From Nitrosospira sp. Is2 (GTDB taxonomy: Bacteria; Pseudomonadota; Gammaproteobacteria; Burkholderiales; Nitrosomonadaceae): a stretch of DNA of 64,000 nucleotides. Position 1 is the stretch's first letter; each line of letters begins with the position of its first letter. Both the position numbers and the translations under genes were made by a program. Below are positions 26,192-35,441 of the stretch, in pieces. The stretch is taken from contig NZ_CP137134.1 of the NCBI RefSeq assembly GCF_033095785.1, positions 682,001 through 746,000 of the forward strand. Reading direction: 5' to 3'. The notes below the pieces were generated by a model. It was not told the DNA's origin, ran no database searches, and saw only the letters and a list, made by a program, of their open reading frames with translations.

Positions 26192-27004
26192 ATGTCCGTT
26201 CTCGCCTGGATCATCGTCACCAGCCTGTTTGGCGGCACGCTCAGCGTACTATTTGCCGCGGCGCTCACGCTAAATACGCGGGCGTCATGGGTGCAGATGC
26301 TGATCTCATACGCGATCGGAGCCCTCCTGGGAGCAGCGTTTCTTAACGCATTACCGGAGGCGCTGGAGCTGTCGAAAAGTCCGGCGCAAATGACGGGCAC
26401 GGTTCTGTTCGGTATTCTGTTGTTTTTCATTCTCGAAAAGCTGGTGTTGTGGCGTCATTGCCACGTTGAGGAGTGTGAAGCTCATGATGTCTTGCCAGGT
26501 ACATCGACGATCCCCGCAATAATAGCCGGCGGCCAGCACGATCACGGGCGTAGCGGGCTGATGATCATGCTGGGCGATACGTTTCACAACTTCGTTGATG
26601 GTATCCTTATTGCGGCCGCGTTCATGGTGGATGTCCAGCTCGGGATTGTCACCGCCATTGCCATTATCGCCCATGAAATTCCCCAGGAAGCCGGCGATTT
26701 TCTAATTCTGCTCAATTCCGGCTATACTCGCCGGCAGGCGCTTCTCTTCAACCTGTTGTCCAGCGGGGCCACGCTGATTGGCGGCCTGGCAGCGTATTTT
26801 ATGTTGCAGGACATGAATCACCTCATCCCCTCGCTGCTGGGGCTCGCCGCAGCAAGCATGATCTATGTAGCGATGTCCGATCTGATTCCGGGGTTGCATA
26901 AGCGGCCGGAAATAGGTGCCACCATTCAGCAGGTCGCACTCATCACGCTAGGCATCAGCTCCATCTGGCTGGCGGGAAGCCTCTTTAGTCATCATCCCGC
27001 ATAG
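26192..27004 (+). CDS. ZIP-family metal transporter
   Basis: A 270-residue inner-membrane protein with about eight hydrophobic helices, likely importing zinc or another divalent metal. The ZIP hallmarks are GDTFHNFVDGILIAAAF (helix IV, metal-binding His, Asn and Asp) and AHEIPQEAGDFLILL (helix V, HExPQE). A cytoplasmic His/Glu-containing loop (RHCHVEECEAHDV, about 89-101) may bind metal ions. It stands alone between pgeF and rimO. Confidence 0.93.
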   Translation: MSVLAWIIVTSLFGGTLSVLFAAALTLNTRASWVQMLISYAIGALLGAAFLNALPEALELSKSPAQMTGTVLFGILLFFILEKLVLWRHCHVEECEAHDVLPGTSTIPAIIAGGQHDHGRSGLMIMLGDTFHNFVDGILIAAAFMVDVQLGIVTAIAIIAHEIPQEAGDFLILLNSGYTRRQALLFNLLSSGATLIGGLAAYFMLQDMNHLIPSLLGLAAASMIYVAMSDLIPGLHKRPEIGATIQQVALITLGISSIWLAGSLFSHHPA

Positions 27005-27100
27005 ATGGGGAACCGAGCTTCACCCGGTAGGCCCCTCCAGATGAAAAAAGCTGAATCCTGAATTTCATCCGGAACTTCATTTCATCCCAGCTCATTCTTT

Positions 27101-28432
27101 ATGCAATCTTCTAAGCAACCCGCTCCAAAAATAGGATTTGTCTCACTCGGATGCCCCAAAGCCCTGGTGGACTCCGAACAAATTCTCACGCAATTGCGCG
27201 CCGAGGGATACGAAACCTCATCCACTTATGAAGATGCCGATCTCGTCGTTGTCAACACCTGCGGTTTCATCGACAGCGCGGTAGAGGAATCACTGGATGC
27301 CATCGGTGAGGCGCTGGCTGAAAACGGCAAAGTAATTGTCACCGGTTGCCTCGGCGCAAAAGAAGGTGGCGAGGTGATCAGGCAGGCGCATCCCCAGGTG
27401 CTGGCGGTGACCGGGCCGCAGGCGCTGCCGGAAGTTATGGCGGCAGTGCATATGCACTTGCCGCAGCCGCATGATCCTTTCACCAGCCTTGTGCCACCCC
27501 AGGGAATACGGCTCACACCCCGACACTATGCATATGTCAAAATCTCCGAAGGCTGCAATCACCGCTGCACCTTCTGCATCATCCCTTCGATGCGTGGTGA
27601 TTTGGTCAGCCGCCCCATCAATCAGGTGATGCAGGAGGCTGAAAATCTGGTGAACGCCGGCGTGAAGGAGTTGTTGATCATTTCGCAAGACACGAGCGCT
27701 TATGGCGCAGACGTAAAATATCGCACGGGATTCTGGCAAGGCAGGCCGCTGAAAACACGCATGACCGAGCTCGCCCGTGCATTGGGGGAGCTTGGGGTAT
27801 GGGTGCGTTTACATTATGTTTACCCTTACCCGCATGTAGATGAAGTTATCCCGCTAATGGCCGAGGGTAAAATTCTGCCGTATCTTGATGTACCGTTTCA
27901 GCACGCGAGCCCGCGAATTCTCAAAGCCATGAAGCGGCCGGCGAGCTCTGAAAACAATCTGGCTGGAATCAGACGCTGGCGGGAAATATGCCCTGACATC
28001 ACGGTGCGCAGCACGTTTATTGTCGGTTTTCCGGGCGAGACTGACGCCGATTTTGAGCAACTCCTGGAATTCCTCCAGGAGGCGGAACTGGATCGCGTCG
28101 GGTGCTTCGCCTACTCCCCGGTGAGTGGCGCGGCAGCCAATAGTTTTCCCGGCGAGGTTCCAGAAGAGATAAAACAGGAGCGTCGAGCACGTTTCATGAT
28201 CATGCAGGAAAGAATCAGCGCCATGAAACTTGTAAGCAAGATTGGCAAACATACGACCGTGCTGGTGGACGACGTGCATGGCAACCGGGTGATCGCCCGG
28301 AGCGCCGCTGATGCCCCCGAAATCGATGGTCTCGTTTACGTCGCGAACGCGAAAAAGGCAAAACCCGGGCAACTCATGGAAGTGGAAATTACCGGCTCTG
28401 ACGAGCATGATCTACATGCCAGAGCGACGTAA
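27101..28432 (+). CDS. rimO: Ribosomal protein S12 methylthiotransferase RimO
   Basis: A 443-residue radical-SAM enzyme that methylthiolates Asp88 of ribosomal protein S12. It has an N-terminal UPF0004 domain (SLGCPKALVDSEQIL, with cluster cysteines at the start and in NTCGF and TGCLGAKEGG), the radical-SAM CxxxCxxC in CNHRCTFCIIPSMRGD (about 149-156), and a C-terminal TRAM domain. The SLGCPKALVDSE start distinguishes RimO from MiaB. Confidence 0.96.
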   Translation: MQSSKQPAPKIGFVSLGCPKALVDSEQILTQLRAEGYETSSTYEDADLVVVNTCGFIDSAVEESLDAIGEALAENGKVIVTGCLGAKEGGEVIRQAHPQVLAVTGPQALPEVMAAVHMHLPQPHDPFTSLVPPQGIRLTPRHYAYVKISEGCNHRCTFCIIPSMRGDLVSRPINQVMQEAENLVNAGVKELLIISQDTSAYGADVKYRTGFWQGRPLKTRMTELARALGELGVWVRLHYVYPYPHVDEVIPLMAEGKILPYLDVPFQHASPRILKAMKRPASSENNLAGIRRWREICPDITVRSTFIVGFPGETDADFEQLLEFLQEAELDRVGCFAYSPVSGAAANSFPGEVPEEIKQERRARFMIMQERISAMKLVSKIGKHTTVLVDDVHGNRVIARSAADAPEIDGLVYVANAKKAKPGQLMEVEITGSDEHDLHARAT

Positions 28433-28452
28433 CAACAAGACTAGCGGATAGC

Positions 28453-28469
28453 TGATGCGGTGCGCATCA
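28453..28469 (+). other. Small perfect inverted repeat downstream of rimO
   Basis: TGATGCG, three-base loop GTG, CGCATCA. This seven-base-pair stem lies 20 bases after the rimO stop and is not followed by a T run, so it is at best a weak terminator or an mRNA-end structure. Confidence 0.35.
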
Positions 28470-28549
28470 TAAGGGCTTGCGTTTAAGCTAGTTTGAAAAG
28501 GTCGAATCGACAGATCATCAATGAATTTAACTCAATTTGGGGGTTAAAG

Positions 28550-29032
28550 TTGAAAAACCTCGGTATCGGGCTGTTCTTTTTCTTTTTCACAGTGGCTGCG
28601 GTGGCGAACGACGTTGATAAGCGTCAAATCGTTCCACTTTCCGAGCATCAGCGCGACCATATACTTTCGGAAATGAGGGCTCTCCTCGCAGGAACGCGAA
28701 ACATTCTGGATGCGCTCTCCCGAGATGAGATGGCTACGGTAGCGCGGGAGGCGCGTGCGCTCGGCCTTGGCATGGCAGGTAAAGGCGAAAACCACCTCAG
28801 GTCAGTGTTACCAGAGGCGTTCATGCGGCTCGGCATGTCAGTCCACAAGGATTTCGATAACATCTCGCTTGATGCGCAATCAATCAAGGATCCCAGGCAT
28901 ACGCTACGACAACTCAGTGAGGCTATGAAAAAATGCGATTCATGCCACGCCAGTTACCAGATCCGCATCAATGAGGATGCCGCAGCGGCCGAAACGCCGC
29001 CGTTGCAACAGCGTCACCACCATTCGCATTAG
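28550..29032 (+). CDS. Exported c-type cytochrome (cytochrome c'-like)
   Basis: From TTG 28550 the product is 160 residues: a phenylalanine-rich signal peptide (ending TVAAVAND), a mostly helical body, and a single haem-binding CDSCHASYQIR near the C-terminus. The C-terminal CxxCH after a helical bundle is the layout of cytochrome c' and cytochrome c556, which bind small gases or act as electron carriers in the periplasm. I favour TTG 28550 over TTG 28493 because GGGGG lies six bases upstream and it directly gives a signal peptide. The His/Gln-rich tail (QQRHHHSH) is unusual and might bind metal. Confidence 0.8.
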   Translation: MKNLGIGLFFFFFTVAAVANDVDKRQIVPLSEHQRDHILSEMRALLAGTRNILDALSRDEMATVAREARALGLGMAGKGENHLRSVLPEAFMRLGMSVHKDFDNISLDAQSIKDPRHTLRQLSEAMKKCDSCHASYQIRINEDAAAAETPPLQQRHHHSH

Positions 29033-29921
29033 GATTTCGGCGCACATTGCTCCTTGGCGTTTTATTCGGGGCGCGCAGGCGTTCGACCGGTGAAGTCAAG
29101 CGCGGCCAGCGATAACAACGTTTCGAAGAAGTGATGGATGTGCCAGTCAAATTCGGTCCGCAATGGTGGCAGGGCTCACATTGTATCGCTGTATGAGCGG
29201 TGGGGCGAATAGTGGCTCAGTAGTGCTACAGGCAAAAAAAATCAGAGCTGGAACATATCGAAATATATCCCGGCCCTGATTATTCAATTGTTATTATTGT
29301 TTCGTTATTGTTATTGTTCTTCCCTGCCCCTGCCCCTGCCCCTGCCACTTCCACTTCCACTTCCACTTCCACTTCCACTTCCACTTCCACTTCCACTTCT
29401 CGACGATGATATTTATCCCGAATCTCAGGAAAAACTAGGCGGTCTCACACCAGTTTGACCTCATCCAGCCCCTGTTGGCTCAAAGCCCGCCCCGCGCAAT
29501 GCCAAGCAAACAATAAGCAAACTTCATGCCTGTGTTTAAATACTCTTAAAAATAGGCACTTGAAGCCACTTTTAGAAAGACTCGTCTACGTTTGTAAAAA
29601 TTTCCGTCAGTGGAGAGGCTACGACTCTTTTTGCATTATATAAACTGCCTTGGGCCCGGTCGGCGCGCATCTGCCCGTGTTATGGTGTGGTCGACAGAAG
29701 CGGTCCCTTCGCTTGTCACCAGCGTTGAATTCCATGCTTGACCTCGAAAGCTCGTATGGGTTCTACTAGCGGAGTTGCCTGACAGTAACCCGTTAAACCC
29801 ACATCAAAATTCATCGCTGATTAAATTATGCTAACTATCCGTTTGTGGTATTCGACTGATGTAGCAATCGCTGAAAACCGCGGTTACCGTAGCCCGAGCG
29901 TTGCCTAAGGATAGCGGACGC
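29033..29921. other. Long non-coding gap containing a hexanucleotide repeat tract
   Basis: Nearly 890 bases separate the cytochrome gene and the mla-like cluster, the longest gap of the left half of the window. The only clear structure is the tract of six-base repeats at 29322-29399. A plus-strand frame at 29455-29643 has no protein character and no ribosome site. The promoter for the mla-like operon should lie at the right end. Confidence 0.5.
29322..29399. repeat. Two adjoining hexanucleotide repeats, (CCCTGC)4 then (CACTTC)9
   Basis: Four perfect copies of CCCTGC (29322-29345) pass directly into nine perfect copies of CACTTC (29346-29399). Preceding sequence is rich in TTATTG units. Perfect copies suggest recent expansion by slippage. 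On the minus strand one frame reads alternating Glu-Val then Ala-Gly without stops, but it has no convincing start codon. Confidence 0.95.
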
Positions 29922-31052
29922 ATGCAGGGGGATCAGGACGGCAAGTTGATGGTATTGCGCCGCAAAGCAGGCCGCGATGGTAAGCCTCGCCTGGTACTTT
30001 CGGGACGATGCACGTTGGCTGCCCTCGCAGGGCGCATGCAATCGTTATCTGCCGAACTTGCCGGATATGCAGCCGATCCGGCGCTGGAGTGGGATCTAAC
30101 CGAAATAACGCAAATAGATGACGCGGGGGCCGTACTGCTGTGGCGCGCATGGGGCGAACGCCGTCCCCCTCTCTTGCTGCTGCGCCCGGAGCAGGAAAGG
30201 CTGCTTCGTCGCGTTCAGACGCCGCCTCCGCCGCTGCCGCCTCGCCCCGATTTGCTGTGGCCAATTACGGTTCTCGGGAAAGGCGCTTTTCTGCTGTGGG
30301 AACATGTGACCGGCGTGCTGATTTTGTCCGGCCAGTTGCTGCTGGATTCATTGTATTTGGCCCGGCATCCGGCACGTATTCCATGGCGCGAAATTTCCGC
30401 CAATCTATATCGGACCGGGGCGCAGGCACTGGGTATTACTGCACTCGTGGGATTTCTTATCGGCGTTGTGCTGAGTTATCTTTCATCCCGACAATTACAG
30501 ACCTTCGGCGCAGACATATTCATAATTAATATTCTTGGCGTAGCCATTATTCGCGAACTCGGCCCGATGCTTGCAGCCATACTTGTCGCGGGGCGTTCCG
30601 GTTCGTCAATGACCGCTCAACTGGGCGTAATGAGGGTAACAGAGGAACTGGACGCACTGACGGTGATGGGCATCCCCCACAGTCTTCGACTGGTATTGCC
30701 GAAAGTGCTGGCACTCGGTATCGCTATGCCCCTGGTAGTGTTATGGACCAGCGCCATTGCCCTGATTGGGGGGATGGTTGTGGCCGAGATTCAACTAGGG
30801 CTCGGCCACCAGTTTTTTCTCAGCAAACTCGCAGATGTCGTACCAGTAGCCAATTTATGGCTGGGTTTGGGTAAGGGCGTAGTGTGCGGAATGGTGATCG
30901 CGCTTATTTCCTGTCATTTCGGGCTGAGAATCAAGTCGAACACAGAGAGCCTGGGGGAAGGCACGACTAACTCTGTCGTAACCTCGATTACCGTCGTCAT
31001 TGTCATCGACGCTATTTTTGCCGTCGTTTTTTCCAATGTCGGATTAAGGTAA
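29922..31052 (+). CDS. MlaE-type lipid ABC permease fused to an N-terminal STAS domain
   Basis: The product is 376 residues from ATG 29922 (AAGGA upstream; an in-frame TTG at 29901 is less likely). The first ~100 residues form a STAS-like domain (LVLSGRCTLAALAG, WDLTEITQIDDAGAVLLWRAWG), resembling MlaB. The rest is an MlaE/YrbE permease with the family core ELGPMLAAILVAGRSGSSMTAQLGVMRVTEELDALTVMG. So MlaB and MlaE functions are joined in one chain. It heads a cluster with MlaF- and MlaD-like genes and a lipoprotein, forming a system for moving phospholipid between the membranes. Confidence 0.92.
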   Translation: MQGDQDGKLMVLRRKAGRDGKPRLVLSGRCTLAALAGRMQSLSAELAGYAADPALEWDLTEITQIDDAGAVLLWRAWGERRPPLLLLRPEQERLLRRVQTPPPPLPPRPDLLWPITVLGKGAFLLWEHVTGVLILSGQLLLDSLYLARHPARIPWREISANLYRTGAQALGITALVGFLIGVVLSYLSSRQLQTFGADIFIINILGVAIIRELGPMLAAILVAGRSGSSMTAQLGVMRVTEELDALTVMGIPHSLRLVLPKVLALGIAMPLVVLWTSAIALIGGMVVAEIQLGLGHQFFLSKLADVVPVANLWLGLGKGVVCGMVIALISCHFGLRIKSNTESLGEGTTNSVVTSITVVIVIDAIFAVVFSNVGLR

Positions 31053-31054
31053 GC

Positions 31055-31837
31055 ATGGCCGCGGAAGAGTGCATTGTAGAAGTCAAGGGATTACATACCC
31101 GTTTCGGCAGCCATGTCGTACATGAAGACGTCAATCTGTGTGTGCGTCACGGGGAAGTACTGGGGCTGGTAGGCGGCTCGGGTAGCGGCAAAACAGTGTT
31201 GATGCGGCAAATGCTCGGCCTGGACGCTCCGGTAGCGGGAGAGGTTCGGATTTGCGGCCTTCCCTTGCGCAGCCACAACCCTAAAGAGTTGCAGGAGATT
31301 CGCACCCGCTGCGGGGTGTTGTTTCAAAAAGGCGCGTTGTTCAGCGCGCTGTCGGTATATGACAACATCGCCCTGCCAATGCGTGAGCTACGTACATTGG
31401 ATGAGGACCTGATACGTCATTTGGTGATGATCAAGCTCAAAATGGTGGAAATCGAATCAAAGCACGTAAACAAAATGCCCGCTGAGCTTTCGGGAGGAAT
31501 GATCAAACGCATCGCCCTGGCACGCGCGATGGCGTTGGACCCCGAACTTCTGTTTCTGGACGAACCCACCGCTGGGCTTGATCCCGAGCTCAGCGATGCG
31601 TTCGTTAAGCTGATCCAGACAATTCGTCGCGAAACAACGCTAACCATTGTCATGGCAACGCATGACCTGGATACGCTGGTGGCTTTGGCGGACCGTATAG
31701 CGGTGTTGGCCGATCAGCATATTGTGGCGCTAGGCTCCTTGAGGGAAGTGATAAAAAAAAACCATCCCTTTATCACAAACTTTTTCCTCGGCGAGCGCGG
31801 CAACCGGATATTGGGAAAAAATGTCGATACTTTATAG
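31055..31837 (+). CDS. MlaF-type ABC ATPase
   Basis: A 260-residue ATPase with Walker A GGSGSGKTVLMRQML, Q-loop VLFQKGALFSALSVYDNIALPM, signature LSGGMIKRIALARAM, Walker B LLFLDEPTAGLD and switch ATHD. The LSGGM signature and the FQKGALF sequence are characteristic of the Mla/Tgd lipid transporter ATPases. Starts two bases after the permease stop. Confidence 0.93.
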   Translation: MAAEECIVEVKGLHTRFGSHVVHEDVNLCVRHGEVLGLVGGSGSGKTVLMRQMLGLDAPVAGEVRICGLPLRSHNPKELQEIRTRCGVLFQKGALFSALSVYDNIALPMRELRTLDEDLIRHLVMIKLKMVEIESKHVNKMPAELSGGMIKRIALARAMALDPELLFLDEPTAGLDPELSDAFVKLIQTIRRETTLTIVMATHDLDTLVALADRIAVLADQHIVALGSLREVIKKNHPFITNFFLGERGNRILGKNVDTL

Positions 31838-31846
31838 GGGATAATT

Positions 31847-32749
31847 ATGGAAAACCGTGCCCATGCCCTTGCCGCGGGTTTATTCGTAATTTTTCTGGCC
31901 GCAGCCGCAGCGGTCGCGGCCATGTGGTTTACCGGCGGCACCGCAGCCCGCGACAAATACCTGCTGGTGTCGGATTCTCCCGTTACCGGGCTTAATCCCC
32001 AGGCCATGGTGCGTTACCGTGGCGTGAGCGTGGGCAAAGTAGAGAATATCCAGCTGGATCCCAAGGATTCCCACACGATTCTCATCCGGATAGCTGTTGA
32101 CCGCAGCTTGCCGTTGACTAAAAATGCTTATGCGCAGCTGGGTTACCAGGGATTGACAGGGCTTGCGTTTGTGCAATTGAACGACGAAGGGGGAGAAGCC
32201 GAAAGATTGCAAACCGACTCGGACGACCCCGCCCGTATCCCCTTGCGCCCCTCCGCGCTTGATAGCATCACCAATTCGGGGCAGCGGTTGCTAGGAAATG
32301 CCAATGTGCTGATGGAGCGATTGAATCTTCTTCTTGACGACCAGAACCGGGAACGATTCGCACACATACTGGAGAATACGGAAGGCGTCACCAGCCGTTT
32401 ACGCGGCGTTGTAGGTCAACTGGAGCCCGGACTCAAAAGGCTACCTGGCCTGGCTGCGGATGCGAGTTCCCTCCTCAGGCATACCGACCAGCTGATAGTC
32501 GACCTTAACCAGATGACGACCCGGATAAACCAGGGAGGGGCAGTCGACAGCCTGTCGCAGACCGCTGGCGAACTTACCGAGACAATGCAGAAATTACGCG
32601 AGGTCACCGAGGGTATTGCGCGCAATTCCAGGAGCGTGGACCGGGTTCTTCTGCAACTGGAAGAGCAGCCCCGCAGTCTGCTGTTTGGAAGATCTCCGCC
32701 ACCACCCGGGCCCGGAGAAGACGGATTTGTGCCACCGGGAAATAAATAA
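31847..32749 (+). CDS. MlaD/MCE-domain lipid-binding protein
   Basis: A 300-residue protein with a single N-terminal membrane anchor (about 7-28) and an MCE domain (LVSDSPVTGLNPQAMVRYRGVSVGKVENI, then GYQGLTGLAFVQLND). The remaining ~170 residues form a long helical/coiled region that in MCE proteins builds a periplasmic tunnel or needle. It is longer than E. coli MlaD (183 residues), closer to the PqiB/YebT-type single-MCE proteins. The gene begins nine bases after the ATPase gene, with AGGGGATAATT before the ATG. Confidence 0.92.
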   Translation: MENRAHALAAGLFVIFLAAAAAVAAMWFTGGTAARDKYLLVSDSPVTGLNPQAMVRYRGVSVGKVENIQLDPKDSHTILIRIAVDRSLPLTKNAYAQLGYQGLTGLAFVQLNDEGGEAERLQTDSDDPARIPLRPSALDSITNSGQRLLGNANVLMERLNLLLDDQNRERFAHILENTEGVTSRLRGVVGQLEPGLKRLPGLAADASSLLRHTDQLIVDLNQMTTRINQGGAVDSLSQTAGELTETMQKLREVTEGIARNSRSVDRVLLQLEEQPRSLLFGRSPPPPGPGEDGFVPPGNK

Positions 32750-32750
32750 A

Positions 32751-33386
32751 ATGAAAAAATTTCTGATTGTTGCATCCATTACGGTGATGGGATGTGCCGG
32801 ACCGCGGACCGTGGCGCCAGTAGCCATATATGATTTCGGGTCGCAACGCTTATCGGTTGGGGTTAATAGCGCCGATACGCCTGAGCGTTTACGGCTTCCG
32901 GCCAGCTTGTTGGTGGCGGAAGTCACGGCTCCGGCCTGGCTGGACAATACCGCCATCCAGTACCGCCTGGCATATGACGACCTTGCGCAGTCCCATGCCT
33001 ACGCCAGTCACCGCTGGGCTGCCTCGCCCGCGACCCTGCTGACGCAACGGATCAGAAACCTCCTTGCCGTCATCAGCGACGGTGGAGTTGTAAGCACCGC
33101 TGATGGCGCTCGAACAGATCACATTCTGCGTATCGAGCTTGGAGAATTCACACAAGTATTCGACACCCCTGATCAAAGCCGCGTGGTGGTGAGATTTCGC
33201 GCCAGCCTTATCGATCGCGCGACCCGTTCGGTAATCGCGCAACGTAGTTTCAGCGGCGAGCAACCCGCGCCTTCTCCAAATGCAAAAGGAGCTGTACGCA
33301 GCTTGACCGATTCGAGCGACAAATTGATTGCAGAGCTGATCGGCTGGCTCGCCGAGGAAATAAAGGAAAAAGACGGACCCGGATAA
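32751..33386 (+). CDS. ABC-type transport auxiliary lipoprotein (PqiC/YmbA-like)
   Basis: A 211-residue lipoprotein with lipobox ITVMGC (Cys14) directly after the signal sequence, followed by a domain of the DUF330/ABC-transport auxiliary type (YDFGSQRL, LLVAEVTAPAWLDNTAIQYRLAYDD, ASHRWAASPATLLTQRIRN). In PqiABC and related systems this subunit sits in the outer membrane and contacts the MCE protein. The ORF is open further upstream inside the MCE gene, but the lipoprotein signal sets the start one base after the MCE stop. Confidence 0.9.
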   Translation: MKKFLIVASITVMGCAGPRTVAPVAIYDFGSQRLSVGVNSADTPERLRLPASLLVAEVTAPAWLDNTAIQYRLAYDDLAQSHAYASHRWAASPATLLTQRIRNLLAVISDGGVVSTADGARTDHILRIELGEFTQVFDTPDQSRVVVRFRASLIDRATRSVIAQRSFSGEQPAPSPNAKGAVRSLTDSSDKLIAELIGWLAEEIKEKDGPG

Positions 33387-33557
33387 TGGTCAGCGGTGAG
33401 CTTCGGCATTACTCAACCATAAATAACGTCTTGCGACTACTTCGCAACAGCGTGGGAACGCCAGGAGAAATGCCAGGCCCGCCTGCCGCTCTTGCCTAAA
33501 CGACCCCGGAAAACCGCATGTTGTGCTCGAAATACAAGCAGTTCGCTCAATTGCCGG

Positions 33558-34238
33558 CTACTTCACGGTTCCAAACACTTTCTGCAACAGCTTGTTGCCT
33601 TGGCCCATGGGATCACCGCGGATGGCGCGTTCTTCCTCTGCCATTATAAGAAAGATGCCATCAAGCGTTTTTTGGGTTACATAGTTTTCAATGTTGGCAT
33701 GTTTTTCCGGTACCAGACCAAATTTTGCGCCCTTGCCTGCAAATTCATTATATCTCTTGAGCAAACCGACTTGATCCGTGGCATTTTTCACGATCGGTAA
33801 AAATTGTTGGGACAGTGCCTCGCCGGAGGTATTGCGAAAATACTGCGTCGCGGAATCATCCCCGCCTGTAAGAATGTCCTTGGCATTATCCAATGACATA
33901 TTCTGCATGGCGTCCAGCAGGATGGGTTTTGCTTCAGCCGTGGCCGTTTCCGCGGCTCGGTTCATCGCCAGGATCAAATTATCCGCGTGCTTGCTTATGC
34001 CCAAGCTGCGCATCAATCCTTCTGCCTTCTGCAGCGATCCGGGAAGCGTGATTTTTACCTTGGGATTATCGAGAAACCCATTCGTTACGCCCAGCCTGTC
34101 CACAGCTGCGTCAACACTTTGAGCAAGTGCCAGTGTTAAAGCGCCGGTCGTATCTTCAGGCGTAAGAGTATCGGTTTCCGCCGCAAACGCGGCGAATGAA
34201 GCCCAAAACCAGACAATAAAAACAGTAATGGTACGCAT
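33558..34238 (-). CDS. DUF4197 domain-containing exported protein
   Basis: A 226-residue protein with a signal peptide ending in AAFAAE (about residue 21), then the DUF4197 domain (ALTLALAQSVDAAVDRLGVTNGFLDNPKVKITLPGSLQKAEGLMRSLG). The family is helical and periplasmic, with no established function. A single gene, convergent with the mla-like cluster. Confidence 0.88.
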   Translation of the reverse strand: MRTITVFIVWFWASFAAFAAETDTLTPEDTTGALTLALAQSVDAAVDRLGVTNGFLDNPKVKITLPGSLQKAEGLMRSLGISKHADNLILAMNRAAETATAEAKPILLDAMQNMSLDNAKDILTGGDDSATQYFRNTSGEALSQQFLPIVKNATDQVGLLKRYNEFAGKGAKFGLVPEKHANIENYVTQKTLDGIFLIMAEEERAIRGDPMGQGNKLLQKVFGTVK

Positions 34239-34317
34239 GAAGGCACTTCCCCTTTTAGTTATTACTAAATAGCGTAAAGATCCTCCGCGTTTCCGCTATG
34301 GCCATTTCATTCAGCGG

Positions 34318-35262
34318 CTATCTGATCCCCGCCTCATGCGCTTGCTGATCGGCATGGTAGCTGGAACGCACCATTGGCCCACAGGCGGCGTTGCTGAAAC
34401 CCATCTCGACCGCCGCACGTTCGAACTCCTTAAATGCTTCCGGCGTTACATAACGCATGACCGGCAAATGCCCGTTGCTAGGTTGAAGATACTGCCCGAT
34501 GGTGAGCATTTCGACATCATTTTTGCGCAGATCGAACATCACTTCGAGAATTTCCTCATCGGTTTCGCCTAAACCCAGCATTAAGCCTGATTTGGTCGGA
34601 ATATCCGGAAAATGCGACTTGAAGTCTTTCAGCAACCGGAGCGAATGTGCGTAATCAGCCCCCGGCCGGCATTGCCTGTAAAGCCGCGGGACGGTTTCCA
34701 GATTATGGTTCAGCACATCCGGCGGACCTGCAAATAATTTCTCCAACGCAATTTCGAGTCTGCCTCGAAAATCCGGCACCAGAATTTCTATTTTTGTTTT
34801 TGGGGAATGAGCCCGGACTTCGCGAATGCAATCCACGAAATGCTGGGCGCCGCCATCGCGGAGATCGTCGCGGTCAACGCTGGTGATGACGACATATTTT
34901 AATTTCATGGCAGCAATGGATTGCGCCAGATGCAGAGGCTCGTGAGCATCCGGCGCCGACGGCCGGCCGTGTGCCACATCGCAAAACGGGCATCTTCGGG
35001 TGCAGAGGTCGCCCAGAATCATAAAAGTGGCGGTGCCTTTGCCAAAGCACTCGCCTATGTTTGGACAGGACGCTTCTTCGCAGACCGTGTGAAGTTTCTG
35101 TTCCCGGAGTATCCTTTTGACTTCATAAAACTCCTGGCTGTTCGATGAGCGGACCCTGATCCATGAGGGTTTACGCAGTACTTCTGCTGGTGACTGCGGC
35201 ACAATTTTTACTGGGTTACGCGCGGTTTTAGCCGCGCCTTTCTCGCGTGTGGGGGTTGTCAT
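34318..35262 (-). CDS. lipA: Lipoyl synthase
   Basis: A 314-residue radical-SAM enzyme that inserts two sulfur atoms into protein-bound octanoyl groups. Both clusters are evident: the auxiliary cluster in CEEASCPNIGEC (about 60-71, CX4CX5C) and the radical-SAM cluster in CTRRCPFC (about 87-94, CX3CX2C). The closing RSSYHADQQAHEAG contains the conserved Arg-Ser-Ser-Tyr end motif. It follows lipB after a 179-base gap on the same strand. Confidence 0.97.
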   Translation of the reverse strand: MTTPTREKGAAKTARNPVKIVPQSPAEVLRKPSWIRVRSSNSQEFYEVKRILREQKLHTVCEEASCPNIGECFGKGTATFMILGDLCTRRCPFCDVAHGRPSAPDAHEPLHLAQSIAAMKLKYVVITSVDRDDLRDGGAQHFVDCIREVRAHSPKTKIEILVPDFRGRLEIALEKLFAGPPDVLNHNLETVPRLYRQCRPGADYAHSLRLLKDFKSHFPDIPTKSGLMLGLGETDEEILEVMFDLRKNDVEMLTIGQYLQPSNGHLPVMRYVTPEAFKEFERAAVEMGFSNAACGPMVRSSYHADQQAHEAGIR

Positions 35263-35441
35263 GAAAAGTGCGTCTTATTCTCAAACTGATTGAAATGTGA
35301 AATCATAAACTCATAATTAGTCGGGAATCTGCTGCGTCGTATAACAATAACCGATAGATCCTGTTTGTTGAAACCAGAAACGGCTGCACTCACGCCATGG
35401 TCCCATATAGGACATTTTCCCAAAATTCCGAAAAACTTCGA

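Noticed and set aside
29322..29399. Possible CRISPR array
   Set aside because: Units are six bases with no spacers; it is a simple microsatellite.
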